Shown here in pieces: positions 1 through 8,009 of a stretch of 40,620 bases of DNA (its first letter is position 1; each line of letters opens with the position of its first letter). The position numbers were made by a program, and so were the translations under genes. Under the pieces are notes generated by a model, which made no database searches, was not told where the DNA came from, and saw nothing but the letters and a program-made list of their open reading frames with translations. This DNA is from an uncultured Mobiluncus sp. (GTDB taxonomy: Bacteria > Actinomycetota > Actinomycetes > Actinomycetales > Actinomycetaceae). The stretch is taken from assembly GCF_947254095.1 (NCBI RefSeq), contig NZ_CAMYBV010000018.1, forward strand, positions 1 through 40,620, written 5' to 3'.

Positions 1-514
1 AAACGTAACTTTGGTCCTTGCCCATCGCCGACCCGCGCAGCAGGGCAAAGTCCGGAAACACGCCGTCCGCACCGGTCTGGGGAACACTCGACGGAATCAA
101 CCCCGCCTGGCCGGGACGCCAGAGTCGGGCATAGTGGCCGGTCGCGACATAATCGAAACCCTCCCGCAGGGCGCGTTCGATGACGTAACCGAACTTGATG
201 AAACGGTTGCAATGCACGCAGGGGTTCGGGGTCAAACCGTCGCGATAAGCCTGTACAAACGAATCCATCACGACCCGGTTGAAACGCTCGGCCAAGTCCC
301 ACACCTGCAGTTCTACCCCCAAGAAATCCGCGACCCGATGCGCGTCAGCCAGGGCGTCCACCGGATTGGCGGAGGTGACAGGCCGCGACCACGGACGGGA
401 GGGGGATTCCAACTGCATAAAGAACCCCGAAACCTCGTGACCGGCCGCTTGCAAGCGGGCGGTCGCCACGGCCGAATCCACCCCGCCGGATAATCCCACT
501 AATATTTTCGCCAA
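1..514 (-). CDS. mnmA: tRNA-specific 2-thiouridylase MnmA, 5' part (cut by window edge)
   Basis: Minus-strand frame open from a TTG start at 514 to the window edge, so about 171 N-terminal residues are visible. It begins LAKILVGLSGGVDSAV, which holds the SGGVDS PP-loop that binds ATP, and continues with the family motifs NPCVHCNRFIKFG (first catalytic Cys), ATGHYAR and, at the edge, MGKDQSYV. MnmA makes the 2-thio group of s2U34 in the wobble position of tRNA-Lys, -Glu and -Gln in the cytoplasm. The TTG start is supported by an AGGAGGAG ribosome site a few bases upstream (521-528 region) and because the PP-loop begins right after it. It is divergent from the recombinase gene on the other side. 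Confidence 0.95.
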   Translation of the reverse strand, partial: MAKILVGLSGGVDSAVATARLQAAGHEVSGFFMQLESPSRPWSRPVTSANPVDALADAHRVADFLGVELQVWDLAERFNRVVMDSFVQAYRDGLTPNPCVHCNRFIKFGYVIERALREGFDYVATGHYARLWRPGQAGLIPSSVPQTGADGVFPDFALLRGSAMGKDQSYV

Positions 515-614
515 GTTACTCCTCCTCAGTGACCTCACATTCTACCGTTTCCCATTGAGCTGGCTCTCGCCGGCCCCGACACCTCGGGAAGATACCTATC
601 TGAAAGGGAAAACC

Positions 615-1754
615 ATGGAAAATCTGTTACATACCGACCCGTGCGCCGACTTCGAACCGCACACTTTCGCTGATTTTGGCCGGATTTGGTTGGAAAGCCG
701 GGTCGATCTCAAGCCGACCACCCGGGCTTGTTACCGTTCGATGCTGAATACGGTCAACCTGGAATTTGGGGGTCAGCCCCCGAAACAGGTCAGCTATCTG
801 CAGGTGGTTTCCTGGGTCGCGAAGCTCGCTGAGCAGGGCGTTAGTCCCACCGGCGTGCGTCAGGCCTATCAAATCGTGGGGCAGGTGCTGGCGTTGGCTA
901 ACCGTTTGGGGGCCATCGAGAGCAACGCGGCGGCCGGGGTGCCGCTGCCGACGGTGTGCCGGGTCGGACGTCACCGCTATTTGACTGTGCTGCAGCTGGA
1001 ATCCCTGGCGTTAGAGATTGGGTGGTGGCGTTTGACCCGCGAACCGTCGGGGGTCATTTTTCCCGGTGTTTCGGGGCAAATGTTTTTGCGCAAGAAGGGT
1101 CGTGGCGGGTATCTGACTCGGCGCAAGACCCGGGCGGGGGCGATTGACGTGGGGTTTGCTTCGCTGCCTCGGTCGCGCGGTGGGCAGAGCCCCGCGCTGG
1201 GCGGTAACCGGTTGGAGATTTTGGTGCGTTTGCTGGGGTACACCGGGTTGCGTATCGGAGAAGCCCTGGCGTTGACTCCCGCTGCGGTTGACCTGGAACG
1301 CCGCGTGATCCGGATTGAACGCGCGGTGTCGGAGGTGTCGGGGCGCCAAGTGTTCGGCACTCCCAAGAACGGTCGCACCAGAGTCGTGCCGATACCGGAT
1401 TTCTTGCGTCGCGACTTGCGGGTGTTGACCCGGGCGGCGTGTGGAGGTGACGAATTCCTGTTTGCGACGAAACACGGCACCCCGCTGCGGGCGTCCAATC
1501 TGCGCCTACACTTCGACATGGCGGCGTTGGCGGTCGGACAGGGTGGGCTGCACATTCACGACCTGCGCCACACAGCCGCCACTTTGGCCGTCTCGGCCGG
1601 AGCGAACGTGAAAGCGGTGCAACGAATGCTGGGGCATTCCTCGGCTTCACTGACCCTCGATGTCTATGCCGATTTGTTTGAACCAGATTTGGGCGATGTC
1701 GCCGGGGCGCTGAGCCGAATGCGGCAAACGACCCTGCGCCGAGCCGCCGCCTAG
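615..1754 (+). CDS. Orphan tyrosine recombinase / XerC-like integrase
   Basis: 379-residue protein from ATG 615 (an in-frame TTG at 555 is possible, but GAAAGGGA just upstream of 615 looks like its ribosome site). Residues 15-115 look like the SAM-like core-binding domain. The catalytic domain holds the full set: R213 in GYTGLRIGEAL, K251 in TPKNGRTR, H315 and R318 in HIHDLRHT, H341 in MLGHSS and Y351 in DVYADL. Between the two domains, residues about 140-198 form a Gly/Arg-rich insertion that usual integrases do not have. No phage or transposon gene lies beside it, so its substrate is unknown. It could be a domesticated integrase or a relic of a lost element. All catalytic residues being present argues that it still works. 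Confidence 0.85.
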   Translation: MENLLHTDPCADFEPHTFADFGRIWLESRVDLKPTTRACYRSMLNTVNLEFGGQPPKQVSYLQVVSWVAKLAEQGVSPTGVRQAYQIVGQVLALANRLGAIESNAAAGVPLPTVCRVGRHRYLTVLQLESLALEIGWWRLTREPSGVIFPGVSGQMFLRKKGRGGYLTRRKTRAGAIDVGFASLPRSRGGQSPALGGNRLEILVRLLGYTGLRIGEALALTPAAVDLERRVIRIERAVSEVSGRQVFGTPKNGRTRVVPIPDFLRRDLRVLTRAACGGDEFLFATKHGTPLRASNLRLHFDMAALAVGQGGLHIHDLRHTAATLAVSAGANVKAVQRMLGHSSASLTLDVYADLFEPDLGDVAGALSRMRQTTLRRAAA

Positions 1755-2060
1755 CGCGAATGAGTTATACACACGGCCTGTGGAAAAAATGTGGATTGCG
1801 GGATTCTCAACAGAAAAGTGCAGGTAAAGTCCAGGTTAATAAAAGGGTGGAAAAATGGCGTGATATCAGGAAAAAATTAGCGAAAGCCCAGTTCAGAGTG
1901 GTGACGGTGGCGAGGTATTTGTTAATACAAACAGATTCACAATTTCCCCGATAAACTCCGCAAAACTGTCCCCAGCGCTTGTGGATAACCTGTGGAAACC
2001 GTGCGAACGGGGACGGACTTTCGTCCCGTTCCCGTTCGCCGGTTTTGATAGGCTGGATTC
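1755..2060. other. AT-rich spacer with a cluster of DnaA-box-like nonamers
   Basis: No convincing gene. It contains one perfect DnaA box on the minus strand (TGTGGATAA at 1980-1988) and four near matches: TTATACACA 1765-1773, TGTGGAAAA 1779-1787, TGTGGATTG 1790-1798 and TGTGGAAAC 1991-1999. The middle (1810-1950) is AT-rich compared with the neighbours. Whether DnaA binds is inference; dnaA, dnaN and rpmH, which usually flank oriC, are not here. Confidence 0.5.
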
Positions 2061-2387
2061 ATGAGCGAAATTTTGGCGGGAACCAGCGGACTGCCCGACG
2101 ATCAGCCGGCGACCGGCGAGCCTGACGAAACCACTGCCTGCAGCCCGGAGTGCCGGCCCCACAGCACTCGTGAAGAGTACAACCGTGTCGTCTTTCTGGC
2201 GCGGGTGGTGCTGGGGTTCACGGTGGTGGCGGCGGTGACGCTGACAGTCATTGCCCTTACGGCGCACCGGGACTATCCCTCCATCGTGGTCAGCATCGTG
2301 ATGGTGGCGGCGGCTGTGTTCTATTACGTCAGGACGACCCGCGCGGTGAAGCGGGATTTCGATAGTCGCCCTGAACTGCAGAAATAG
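2061..2387 (+). CDS. Small membrane protein, function unknown
   Basis: 108 residues. The first 48 are polar and acidic with four Cys/Pro-rich positions; two hydrophobic segments follow (about 51-72, FLARVVLGFTVVAAVTLTVI; and 80-97, IVVSIVMVAAAVFYYV), then a basic tail. It therefore looks like an inner-membrane hairpin with both ends inside. I do not recognise a family. It lies alone between the DnaA-box spacer and the aminotransferase gene, same strand. A TAGGCT-like -10 sits about 10 bases before the ATG with no clear ribosome site, so the message may have almost no leader. Confidence 0.6.
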   Translation: MSEILAGTSGLPDDQPATGEPDETTACSPECRPHSTREEYNRVVFLARVVLGFTVVAAVTLTVIALTAHRDYPSIVVSIVMVAAAVFYYVRTTRAVKRDFDSRPELQK

Positions 2388-2479
2388 GGGTTTTTCGCGG
2401 CCGCGGCCGACCTCGGATCAACCGGCCGGTTCGGACGAAAATGGTGCACCGCCCTTGTGAAAAGTGCAAGAATGGGGGC

Positions 2480-3685
2480 ATGAGTAAAAATCGTGTTTCT
2501 GCGCGCCTTGCCGCCATTGCCCCGTCCGCGACCCTCGCCGTCGATAGTAAAGCTAAAGAACTGAAAGCTGCCGGAAAGCCGGTCATCGGTTTCGGTGCTG
2601 GTGAGCCGGATTTCCCGACCCCCGATTACATCGTGGAAGCCGCCGTGGCGGCCTGTAAAGACCCCGCCAACCACCATTACACCCAAGGCAAAGGGATGCT
2701 GGTCACTCGCGAAGCCATCGCTGCCAAGACCTTGCGCGACTCCGGCTACGAAATCGACCCGAACAACGTCATTGTCACCAACGGTGGGAAACAATCCGTG
2801 TTTCAGTCTTTTGCCGCCACCGTTGACCCCGGCGACGAAGTGCTGCTGCCCGCGCCCTACTGGACCACCTATCCCGAGGCGATTCGCCTAGCTGGCGGCA
2901 CTCCGGTGGAAGTTTTCGCCGGTGCTGACCAGGACTACAAAGTCACGCCCGAGGACCTGGAGGCGAAACGCACGGAGCGGACCAAAGTCCTGCTGATGTG
3001 CTCGCCGTCCAACCCGACCGGCACGGTTTACACCCCCGAGGAACTGACCGCTATCGGCCAGTGGGCTGTGGAAAAGGGTGTGTGGGTCATCAGCGATGAA
3101 ATCTATGAACACCTGCTCTATGACGATGCTAAGCCCGCCCACATTCTGAAACTGGTTCCGGAACTGGCGGACACCTGCGTCATTGTCAACGGCGTGGCGA
3201 AGTCCTACGCCATGACCGGGTGGCGTCTGGGCTGGATGCACGGCCCGACCGACATCATCAAGGCCGCCACGAACCTCCAATCCCACCTGACCTCTAACGT
3301 GTGCAACATTGCCCAGCGGGCCGCCATCGCGGCGTTGAACGGTCCGTTGGACGCGGTGGAACAGATGCGTCAAGCCTTTGACAAGCGTCGTCAGACCATC
3401 GTGCGGATGCTGCGCGAAATTGACGGCTTGCAGGTACCCGTGCCGCGCGGTGCGTTCTATGTGTATCCCGATGTCACGGGGTTGTTTGGGCGTAGCTTGG
3501 ACGGGGAGCGCATCGAGTCCTCCTCCCAGCTGGCGGCCATGATTTTGGACAAGGCCGAGGTCGCGGTCGTTCCCGGTGAAGCCTTCGGTCCCAGCGGGTT
3601 CATCCGTATGTCCTACGCCCTGTCCGACGCTGACCTGGTCGAAGGGGTGGGCCGGGTACAGGATTTGCTGGCAAAAGTGAAGTAG
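2480..3685 (+). CDS. Aspartate-type PLP aminotransferase (class I/II)
   Basis: 401 residues from ATG 2480 (a longer in-frame start at 2441 adds 13 residues that do not resemble the family; the homologous part begins SARLAAIAPSATLAVDSKAKE). Fold-type I aminotransferase of the AspB/AspC Ib group: GEPDFPTP near residue 41, YTQGKG at 67-72, N178 in SNPTGT, D206 in ISDEIYE, the PLP Schiff-base lysine K241 in AKSYAMTGWR and R249 binding the substrate carboxylate. It most likely moves the amino group between aspartate and 2-oxoglutarate in the cytoplasm; prephenate or other amino acids cannot be excluded from sequence. It is a single gene followed by tRNA-Trp. Confidence 0.9.
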   Translation: MSKNRVSARLAAIAPSATLAVDSKAKELKAAGKPVIGFGAGEPDFPTPDYIVEAAVAACKDPANHHYTQGKGMLVTREAIAAKTLRDSGYEIDPNNVIVTNGGKQSVFQSFAATVDPGDEVLLPAPYWTTYPEAIRLAGGTPVEVFAGADQDYKVTPEDLEAKRTERTKVLLMCSPSNPTGTVYTPEELTAIGQWAVEKGVWVISDEIYEHLLYDDAKPAHILKLVPELADTCVIVNGVAKSYAMTGWRLGWMHGPTDIIKAATNLQSHLTSNVCNIAQRAAIAALNGPLDAVEQMRQAFDKRRQTIVRMLREIDGLQVPVPRGAFYVYPDVTGLFGRSLDGERIESSSQLAAMILDKAEVAVVPGEAFGPSGFIRMSYALSDADLVEGVGRVQDLLAKVK

Positions 3686-3765
3686 ATTTTCAGATTTCAT
3701 CGGGGGCGGCGTGTGGGTGCGTTGCCCCCGCTGAGATTTATGTGTCCGCGGCGCCATGGGCGCGC

Positions 3766-3795
3766 TTGAAAGTTAGGGCGGCTTTGCTTTATCAT
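3766..3795 (+). promoter_or_regulatory. Predicted promoter of tRNA-Trp
   Basis: TTGAAA at 3766-3771, an 18-bp spacer, then TATCAT at 3790-3795. Transcription would start near 3802, about 43 bases before the tRNA. The fit to a housekeeping sigma promoter is good but untested. Confidence 0.55.
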
Positions 3796-3844
3796 TGAGG
3801 ACGCTGCGTTTTTCGCTTCTGCCCGGCGGGGCGAGCGCAAAACT

Positions 3845-3920
3845 AGGGAAGTGGCGCAATTGGTAGCGCAACGGTCTCCAAAACCGTAGGTTGCAGGTTC
3901 GAGTCCTGTCTTCCCTGCCA
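3845..3920 (+). tRNA. trpT: tRNA-Trp (CCA anticodon)
   Basis: Full cloverleaf: acceptor AGGGAAG pairs with CTTCCCT, D arm GCGC/GCGC, anticodon stem ACGGT/ACCGT around loop CTCCAAA (anticodon CCA), T arm GCAGG/CCTGT with TTCGAGT, discriminator G3917 and an encoded CCA at 3918-3920. In many Actinobacteria tRNA-Trp stands just before secE-nusG; here a CapA-like gene lies between. Confidence 0.97.
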
Positions 3921-3940
3921 CTTGGCTCAAACAGTTTCCA

Positions 3941-5215
3941 ATGTTTTCGGGAGTGCCAGTGTACCGAAGCCGACCCAGTACCGCCCTGTTCCTGCTGATG
4001 TTCCTGGCGGGGATTGTCGCGCTAGTCGCTGCCGCGGCGGGTCTCAGAACGGTTAGCCAAAACCCCACGCCGGCCTCAGCGACCCAGGCCGCGACCCGCT
4101 CTGTTGCGTCAGCTGCGCCAACCACCCTGACCGTGGCGATGACCGGGGACATTTTGAGCCACAGCTGGGTCACGGCCGCGTCTCGAGAGGCGGACGGACA
4201 GTATCACTTAGAGAAACTGCTGGCAGAGGTGAAACCCTACCTGGAACGTGCCGACCTGGCCTTGTGCCATCAAGAAATTCCCTACGGAAAACCCGGGCAA
4301 GCCCCCCACGGCTACCCGGTTTTCAACGCCCCGATGGATTGGGCGAACGGCCTGGTTCAGGTCGGTTATGACGGCTGTTCCACGGCGTCAAACCACAGTT
4401 GGGACCAGGAAACCGAGGGCATTACCCACACTTTGGAAGTGCTGCAAAACGCCGGGCTGGGAACCGCCGGGACCCGCGCGAATGCCGAGCAAACCCCTTG
4501 GCAAATGTATGAAATCCGTAAGGGAGGCCGCACCGTACACGTGGCGCACCTGTCGTTTACTTACGGGCTGAATTTTGAATCCGTGCCGGAAGTGGATCGC
4601 CACCCTTACCTGGTGGAAATCAACGATGTGGAGCAAATCATCGACTACGCCCGGCAAGCACGTCAGGCCGGGGCCGACATTGTGATTGTCAGCCCTCACG
4701 GCGGCAGCGAATATGTTTATGAACCCCAGCCCCAACAGCGGCAATGGGCGCAGGCGTTGGCGCAATCCGGGGTCGTTGACGCCTATGTTGGCCACCACGC
4801 CCACGTTCCCCAGCCGATTACGCTCACACCCGGGGGAGTGAACGGCGCCGGCATGTGGACGTATTTCGGTACCGGAAACCTGCTGACCAGCCAAAACCCC
4901 GAGATGGGAATCGGCACTCAGATTGAGTCGATCGCGTGGCTGAGCTTTGACATCTCCGGGCCGGCGAAACACCCGCGGGTCACTCTCAGCAACGCCGCGT
5001 GGGTGCCGGTAGTGCTGGACCGCAGCCGACTTCACGCGGTTCCCGTCCACGATTTCGATGACGGAACCATCCCGCCCGGCTCGCGTCTCGATGCCGCTAC
5101 CGTCCAGCGCTACCATGAGGAACTGGTGAAAGTGATGGGAACTGAGGCGACAGAACTGCAGTCCCCGCCTCCGGCCCCGGCTGAGCCTGCTGTCGTGACG
5201 GTTTTGCCGCGTTAG
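3941..5215 (+). CDS. CapA-like (PgsA) metallophosphatase-fold protein, membrane anchored
   Basis: 424 residues with an N-terminal membrane anchor (about 14-35, ALFLLMFLAGIVALVAAAAG) and the rest presumably outside the cell. The catalytic-type motifs of the CapA/PgsA family are in order: MTGDILSH (D70), ALCHQEIP, STASNHSWDQ, VIVSPHGGSEYV and VGHHAHVPQP, followed by GTGNLLTSQ. The family belongs to the calcineurin-like phosphoesterase superfamily and is linked with capsule or cell-surface polymers (poly-gamma-glutamate in Bacillus); no other pgs/cap genes are present, so the substrate here is unknown. The C-terminus is Pro-rich. The start is uncertain: no ribosome site precedes 3941 and ATG 3998 is an alternative inside the anchor. 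Confidence 0.85.
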   Translation: MFSGVPVYRSRPSTALFLLMFLAGIVALVAAAAGLRTVSQNPTPASATQAATRSVASAAPTTLTVAMTGDILSHSWVTAASREADGQYHLEKLLAEVKPYLERADLALCHQEIPYGKPGQAPHGYPVFNAPMDWANGLVQVGYDGCSTASNHSWDQETEGITHTLEVLQNAGLGTAGTRANAEQTPWQMYEIRKGGRTVHVAHLSFTYGLNFESVPEVDRHPYLVEINDVEQIIDYARQARQAGADIVIVSPHGGSEYVYEPQPQQRQWAQALAQSGVVDAYVGHHAHVPQPITLTPGGVNGAGMWTYFGTGNLLTSQNPEMGIGTQIESIAWLSFDISGPAKHPRVTLSNAAWVPVVLDRSRLHAVPVHDFDDGTIPPGSRLDAATVQRYHEELVKVMGTEATELQSPPPAPAEPAVVTVLPR

Positions 5216-5323
5216 ACGCCGGGCCGGTCTCGGACAGCTCCGTACACGGGCCTCGCAAGAGCGACGTACCAGCCGCGTACCAACCCCGCACGATTGGCTT
5301 TAGGTACGGTTTTCTACTATGAT

Positions 5324-5353
5324 TTGACACATCCCCCCGTTAATTTGTTTAGG
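5324..5353 (+). promoter_or_regulatory. Possible promoter of secE-nusG
   Basis: TTGACA at 5324-5329, perfect for a -35, with a weak TTTAGG at 5348-5353 at 18-bp spacing. The leader to the secE start is about 45 bases with a strong AGGAGG site at 5391-5396. The -10 is poor, so this is tentative. Confidence 0.4.
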
Positions 5354-5403
5354 GTGAAGTGTGCCCGCGGCGGGGAAAGAATTGCCTATAGGAGGAACAG
5401 ATA

Positions 5404-5664
5404 ATGGCAGAAACCGAAGGTGCCATTCAGCCGGTGAAGAAAGCCGAGCCGACCCCTAGCGCTGATCAGAAACTTGGTTTTTTTGCGCGTATCATGCAGT
5501 TTTTCCGCCAAGTCGTGGATGAGATGAAAAAGGTCGTCTATCCCACCAGCGAAGAACTGTGGCGCTACTTCTTGGTCGTGATTGTTTTCGTGGCAATCAT
5601 CATGACCGCGGTCGGATTGATGGATCTGGGCTTCGGAGCCTTCACCGACCTCATCTTTAGCTAG
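5404..5664 (+). CDS. secE: Preprotein translocase subunit SecE
   Basis: 86 residues. The conserved amphipathic helix VVDEMKKVVYPTSEEL (37-52) is followed by one membrane span (about 54-76), the usual short actinobacterial SecE layout. SecE clamps SecY in the SecYEG channel in the inner membrane. It has the best ribosome site in the region (AGGAGG, 7 bases before ATG) and is followed 47 bases later by nusG on the same strand, the standard pairing. Confidence 0.96.
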   Translation: MAETEGAIQPVKKAEPTPSADQKLGFFARIMQFFRQVVDEMKKVVYPTSEELWRYFLVVIVFVAIIMTAVGLMDLGFGAFTDLIFS

Positions 5665-5711
5665 ACCCGTTTGGTCTTTTCAACACCATTGCCCCACGAG
5701 GAATATCAGTA

Positions 5712-6554
5712 ATGTCAGACGAAAACGAATTGCAAGAAAACGCTGTTGTGGCTGAGGAAACCCAGCCGGAACCGAACCAGGCCGCCGAGTCCGGCCAACC
5801 CGCCGAGGACGCTTCTGCGGCTGAACAGAACCTAGAGGAAGTCCCCGCCAACGTGAACCCCGAAACTGGTGAAATCATCGAGGACACCGGGAAAACCGAG
5901 GACGCCGCGGAAACCGAAACGGAGGAACTTGACCCGAAGCAGGCCCTCGAAGTCGAGCTGCGCGCTTTGCCGGGCCGGTGGTACGTGGTACACACGTACT
6001 CTTCCTACGAAAAGCGCGTGAAACAGAACATCGAACAGCGCGTGGCGAATAATCCCGGCATGGAAGATTACGTCTACCAGGTCGAGATTCCGATGGAAGA
6101 ACATGTCGAAGTCAAGGCCAAGAGCCGCAAGGTGGTGCAGCGTCCGCGCATTCCCGGCTACGTTTTGGTGCGCATGGACATGGATGAGAACTCGTGGCGT
6201 CTGGTGAAAGACACCCCGGCCGTGACCGGTTTTGTGGGCAACCAGCAAGATCCGTTGCCGTTGACGTTGGCGGAAGTGGTCAATATGCTGGCCCCGACCG
6301 CCAAGGAGGCCGCGAAAGTGGCGGTGGAAGACGGTCAGGTCGAGATTTCACAAGCGACGCAGCGGACTGCTCCGGTGGCGACCGATTTCGAGGTGGGCCA
6401 GTCGGTCACTATTACGTCCGGTCCGTTCGAGACACTTTCCGCGACCATTGCCGAGGTCAACGCCGAAACTCAGAAGCTGACCGTGTTGGTCACTATCTTC
6501 GAGCGCGAGACCCCGGTGGAGTTGAACTTCAACCAGGTCACCAAAATCGACTGA
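5712..6554 (+). CDS. nusG: Transcription termination/antitermination factor NusG
   Basis: 280 residues. Residues 1-80 are an acidic, Glu-rich extension common in actinobacterial NusG. The NGN domain starts at GRWYVVHTYSSYEKRVKQN and contains PGYVLVRMDM and VTGFVGNQQDPLPL; the C-terminal KOW domain is FEVGQSVTITSGPFETLSA onward to the end. NusG binds RNA polymerase and links it to Rho or to the ribosome. It is co-oriented with secE and followed immediately by a strong terminator. The rplK-rplA genes that usually follow nusG are not next to it here. Confidence 0.96.
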   Translation: MSDENELQENAVVAEETQPEPNQAAESGQPAEDASAAEQNLEEVPANVNPETGEIIEDTGKTEDAAETETEELDPKQALEVELRALPGRWYVVHTYSSYEKRVKQNIEQRVANNPGMEDYVYQVEIPMEEHVEVKAKSRKVVQRPRIPGYVLVRMDMDENSWRLVKDTPAVTGFVGNQQDPLPLTLAEVVNMLAPTAKEAAKVAVEDGQVEISQATQRTAPVATDFEVGQSVTITSGPFETLSATIAEVNAETQKLTVLVTIFERETPVELNFNQVTKID

Positions 6555-6568
6555 TTTTTGAGGCTTGA

Positions 6569-6609
6569 CGGCGGGCGCGGGACTTCCATCCTGCGCCCGC
6601 CGGGGTTTT
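6569..6609 (+). terminator. Rho-independent terminator after nusG
   Basis: A 14-bp stem (left arm 6569-6582, right arm 6589-6602, one G-U type pair), 6-base loop, then GGG and TTTTT at 6605-6609. It starts 15 bases after the nusG stop and closes the secE-nusG unit. Confidence 0.88.
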
Positions 6610-6860
6610 TAGGGCTTGTTTGGAAGCAGGGCTGGGTCATCTCATCAGCAGCCACAGTTAAACTTGGCTTATCGTCCAGCTGGCGATGCGGAACTGAACT
6701 CTCAAAGGTGGAGAGGAAGGCTTGCTGATTGCGCAGGGAATCCACGAGGGGGCGCGAGGGTGTGGAGGACGCGCTTAGTCTCTGATTTTGCGCGCGATTG
6801 AACGGGATAAAATACCGGAAACTAACGAGAGAAATTGTTGAAATCGCAATGTTCTGAGTG
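6610..6860. other. Host spacer between nusG terminator and prophage, no gene seen
   Basis: About 250 bases with no convincing open frame on either strand. Before integration its right end was the 3' flank of the tRNA-Lys gene. In the lysogen it lies upstream of attL and int, so any promoter in it could read into int. Confidence 0.5.
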
Positions 6861-6899
6861 GTACACCACCAGGGACTCGAACCCTGAACCCACTGATTA
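6861..6899 (+). repeat. attL core (39-bp direct repeat)
   Basis: Identical to 24477-24515. It is the complement of the tRNA-Lys 3' half, from the anticodon loop/stem through the T arm and acceptor to two bases past the discriminator. The base before (G vs A) and after (C vs A) differ, so the core is exactly 39 bp. Phage DNA starts at 6900. Confidence 0.96.
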
Positions 6900-6945
6900 C
6901 GGATTTACTCAGTTCAAGGTAGTTTTAGCCGCGTAGTCTCGGACT

Positions 6946-7740
6946 ATGAAATCAAACGATTGGACTACCTGCATTAACGCCTATCTACTGTCTCTGAAAG
7001 CGTCTGGAAGATCAAGCGGAACAATCGGCCTCCATCGACATTATTTAGCAAGACTACGCACGATTTCCCCATGCCCCGCCCTAGTCACACAAGCCCGACT
7101 AGAGCAATGGCTTGCTAACCATGATTGGAAAGCTGAGACCCGCCGTAGCGCGCAAGCGGTAGCCAAGGGGTTCTTTTCCTACCTCGAAAACTGCGAGGTA
7201 TTAGCGAAAAATCCGGCAAAGCTATTAGCCCCTATTCACGTACCTGACGGGATACCCCGCCCCGCAACCGAAACACAAGTCAAACGCGCCCTTTCCGAGG
7301 CTGACCACCGTACCGCCTTAATGATTAAATTTGCGGCGCTTTGCGGTTTGCGGTCATGTGAAATAGCCACAATAGCGGGTAGAGACTGGAACGGCGAGGT
7401 ATTGCGCGTCATGGGCAAAGGTGGCAGAGTTCGGGTTATTCCGGTGCAGGATTCCACGCTGATTTACAGCTTAGAGAGCTGTCCAGGTTGGCTATTCCCC
7501 GGGCGCATTGACGGGCATCTATCCGCTAAGTGGGTGCAAAAACTGCTTAGCCGCGCCATGCCCCGCGGCGTAACCGGCCATATGCTACGCCACCGGTTCG
7601 GAACTGTCGCGTACCGCGCAACCCACGATTTACTAGCGGTAGGGGCTGTAATGGGTCATGTAAAGACTGACACCACTAAGCGTTATATTAAGCTTGATTT
7701 GGATCCGCTGACACGGGCGGTACAGGCCGCCCAGATTTAG
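6946..7740 (+). CDS. int: Phage tyrosine integrase, arm-less type
   Basis: 264 residues, short for a phage integrase. It starts straight into the core-binding domain (residues 4-95, a SAM-like fold judging from SGTIGLHRHYLARL), so no arm-binding domain precedes it. The catalytic domain has R136 (CGLRSCEI), K158 (MGKGGRVR), H212 and R215 (HMLRHRF), H238 (MGHVKTD) and nucleophile Y247 (KRYIK). It would catalyse integration at tRNA-Lys. Arm-less integrases such as Brujita Int work on simple sites without a separate directionality factor, and no excisionase is obvious here. In the reconstructed phage circle int starts 9 bases after the repressor stop codon with no good ribosome site, suggesting translational coupling to the repressor; integration separates the two. 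The C-terminus (VQAAQI) is not an ssrA-like tag. Confidence 0.93.
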   Translation: MKSNDWTTCINAYLLSLKASGRSSGTIGLHRHYLARLRTISPCPALVTQARLEQWLANHDWKAETRRSAQAVAKGFFSYLENCEVLAKNPAKLLAPIHVPDGIPRPATETQVKRALSEADHRTALMIKFAALCGLRSCEIATIAGRDWNGEVLRVMGKGGRVRVIPVQDSTLIYSLESCPGWLFPGRIDGHLSAKWVQKLLSRAMPRGVTGHMLRHRFGTVAYRATHDLLAVGAVMGHVKTDTTKRYIKLDLDPLTRAVQAAQI

Positions 7741-8009
7741 CGTTGGATTTTTTCGAGTTCTTTCCATAGGCGGGCGTGGGTGTCGCGGGCGTCTGTCATG
7801 AGGCTTTGTAGGTCGTCGTGTAGTTCTCCTTGACGGTGTCCGAGGCTTTTTATCCGGTCGTCCATTATGTTCACGATGTCGCGCATTGATGAGCCGTGAT
7901 TTGGTTTCATTTCTTTCGAGGCTGAGCGGGCGTATATGGCGGCGATGATGGCGGCGATACCGCTGAGGATTGCGCCGATGCCTTGTAGGTCGGTGAGCCA
8001 GGTGGGCAT
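7737..8009 (-). CDS. Small phage membrane protein (lysis cassette)
   Basis: 90 residues: one membrane span near the N-terminus (about 9-30, GIGAILSGIAAIIAAIYARS) and a polar, probably helical tail (SMRDIVNIMDDRIKSLGHRQGELHDDLQSLM). The layout resembles small one-span proteins found beside holins in actinophages; a role in lysis is inferred from position. Start chosen at ATG 8007-8009 with GGAGG before it, overlapping the upstream holin stop by one base (TAATG). Its stop overlaps the end of int by 4 bases on the other strand. Confidence 0.75.
   Translation of the reverse strand: MPTWLTDLQGIGAILSGIAAIIAAIYARSASKEMKPNHGSSMRDIVNIMDDRIKSLGHRQGELHDDLQSLMTDARDTHARLWKELEKIQR

Noticed and set aside
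11..493. 160-residue plus-strand frame at the left edge
   Set aside because: It is the antisense of mnmA, whose PP-loop, Cys and KDQSY motifs are clear on the minus strand.
7700..7740. Degradation tag on the integrase, as in BPs Int
   Set aside because: The C-terminus is VQAAQI, not an AA or LAA end.
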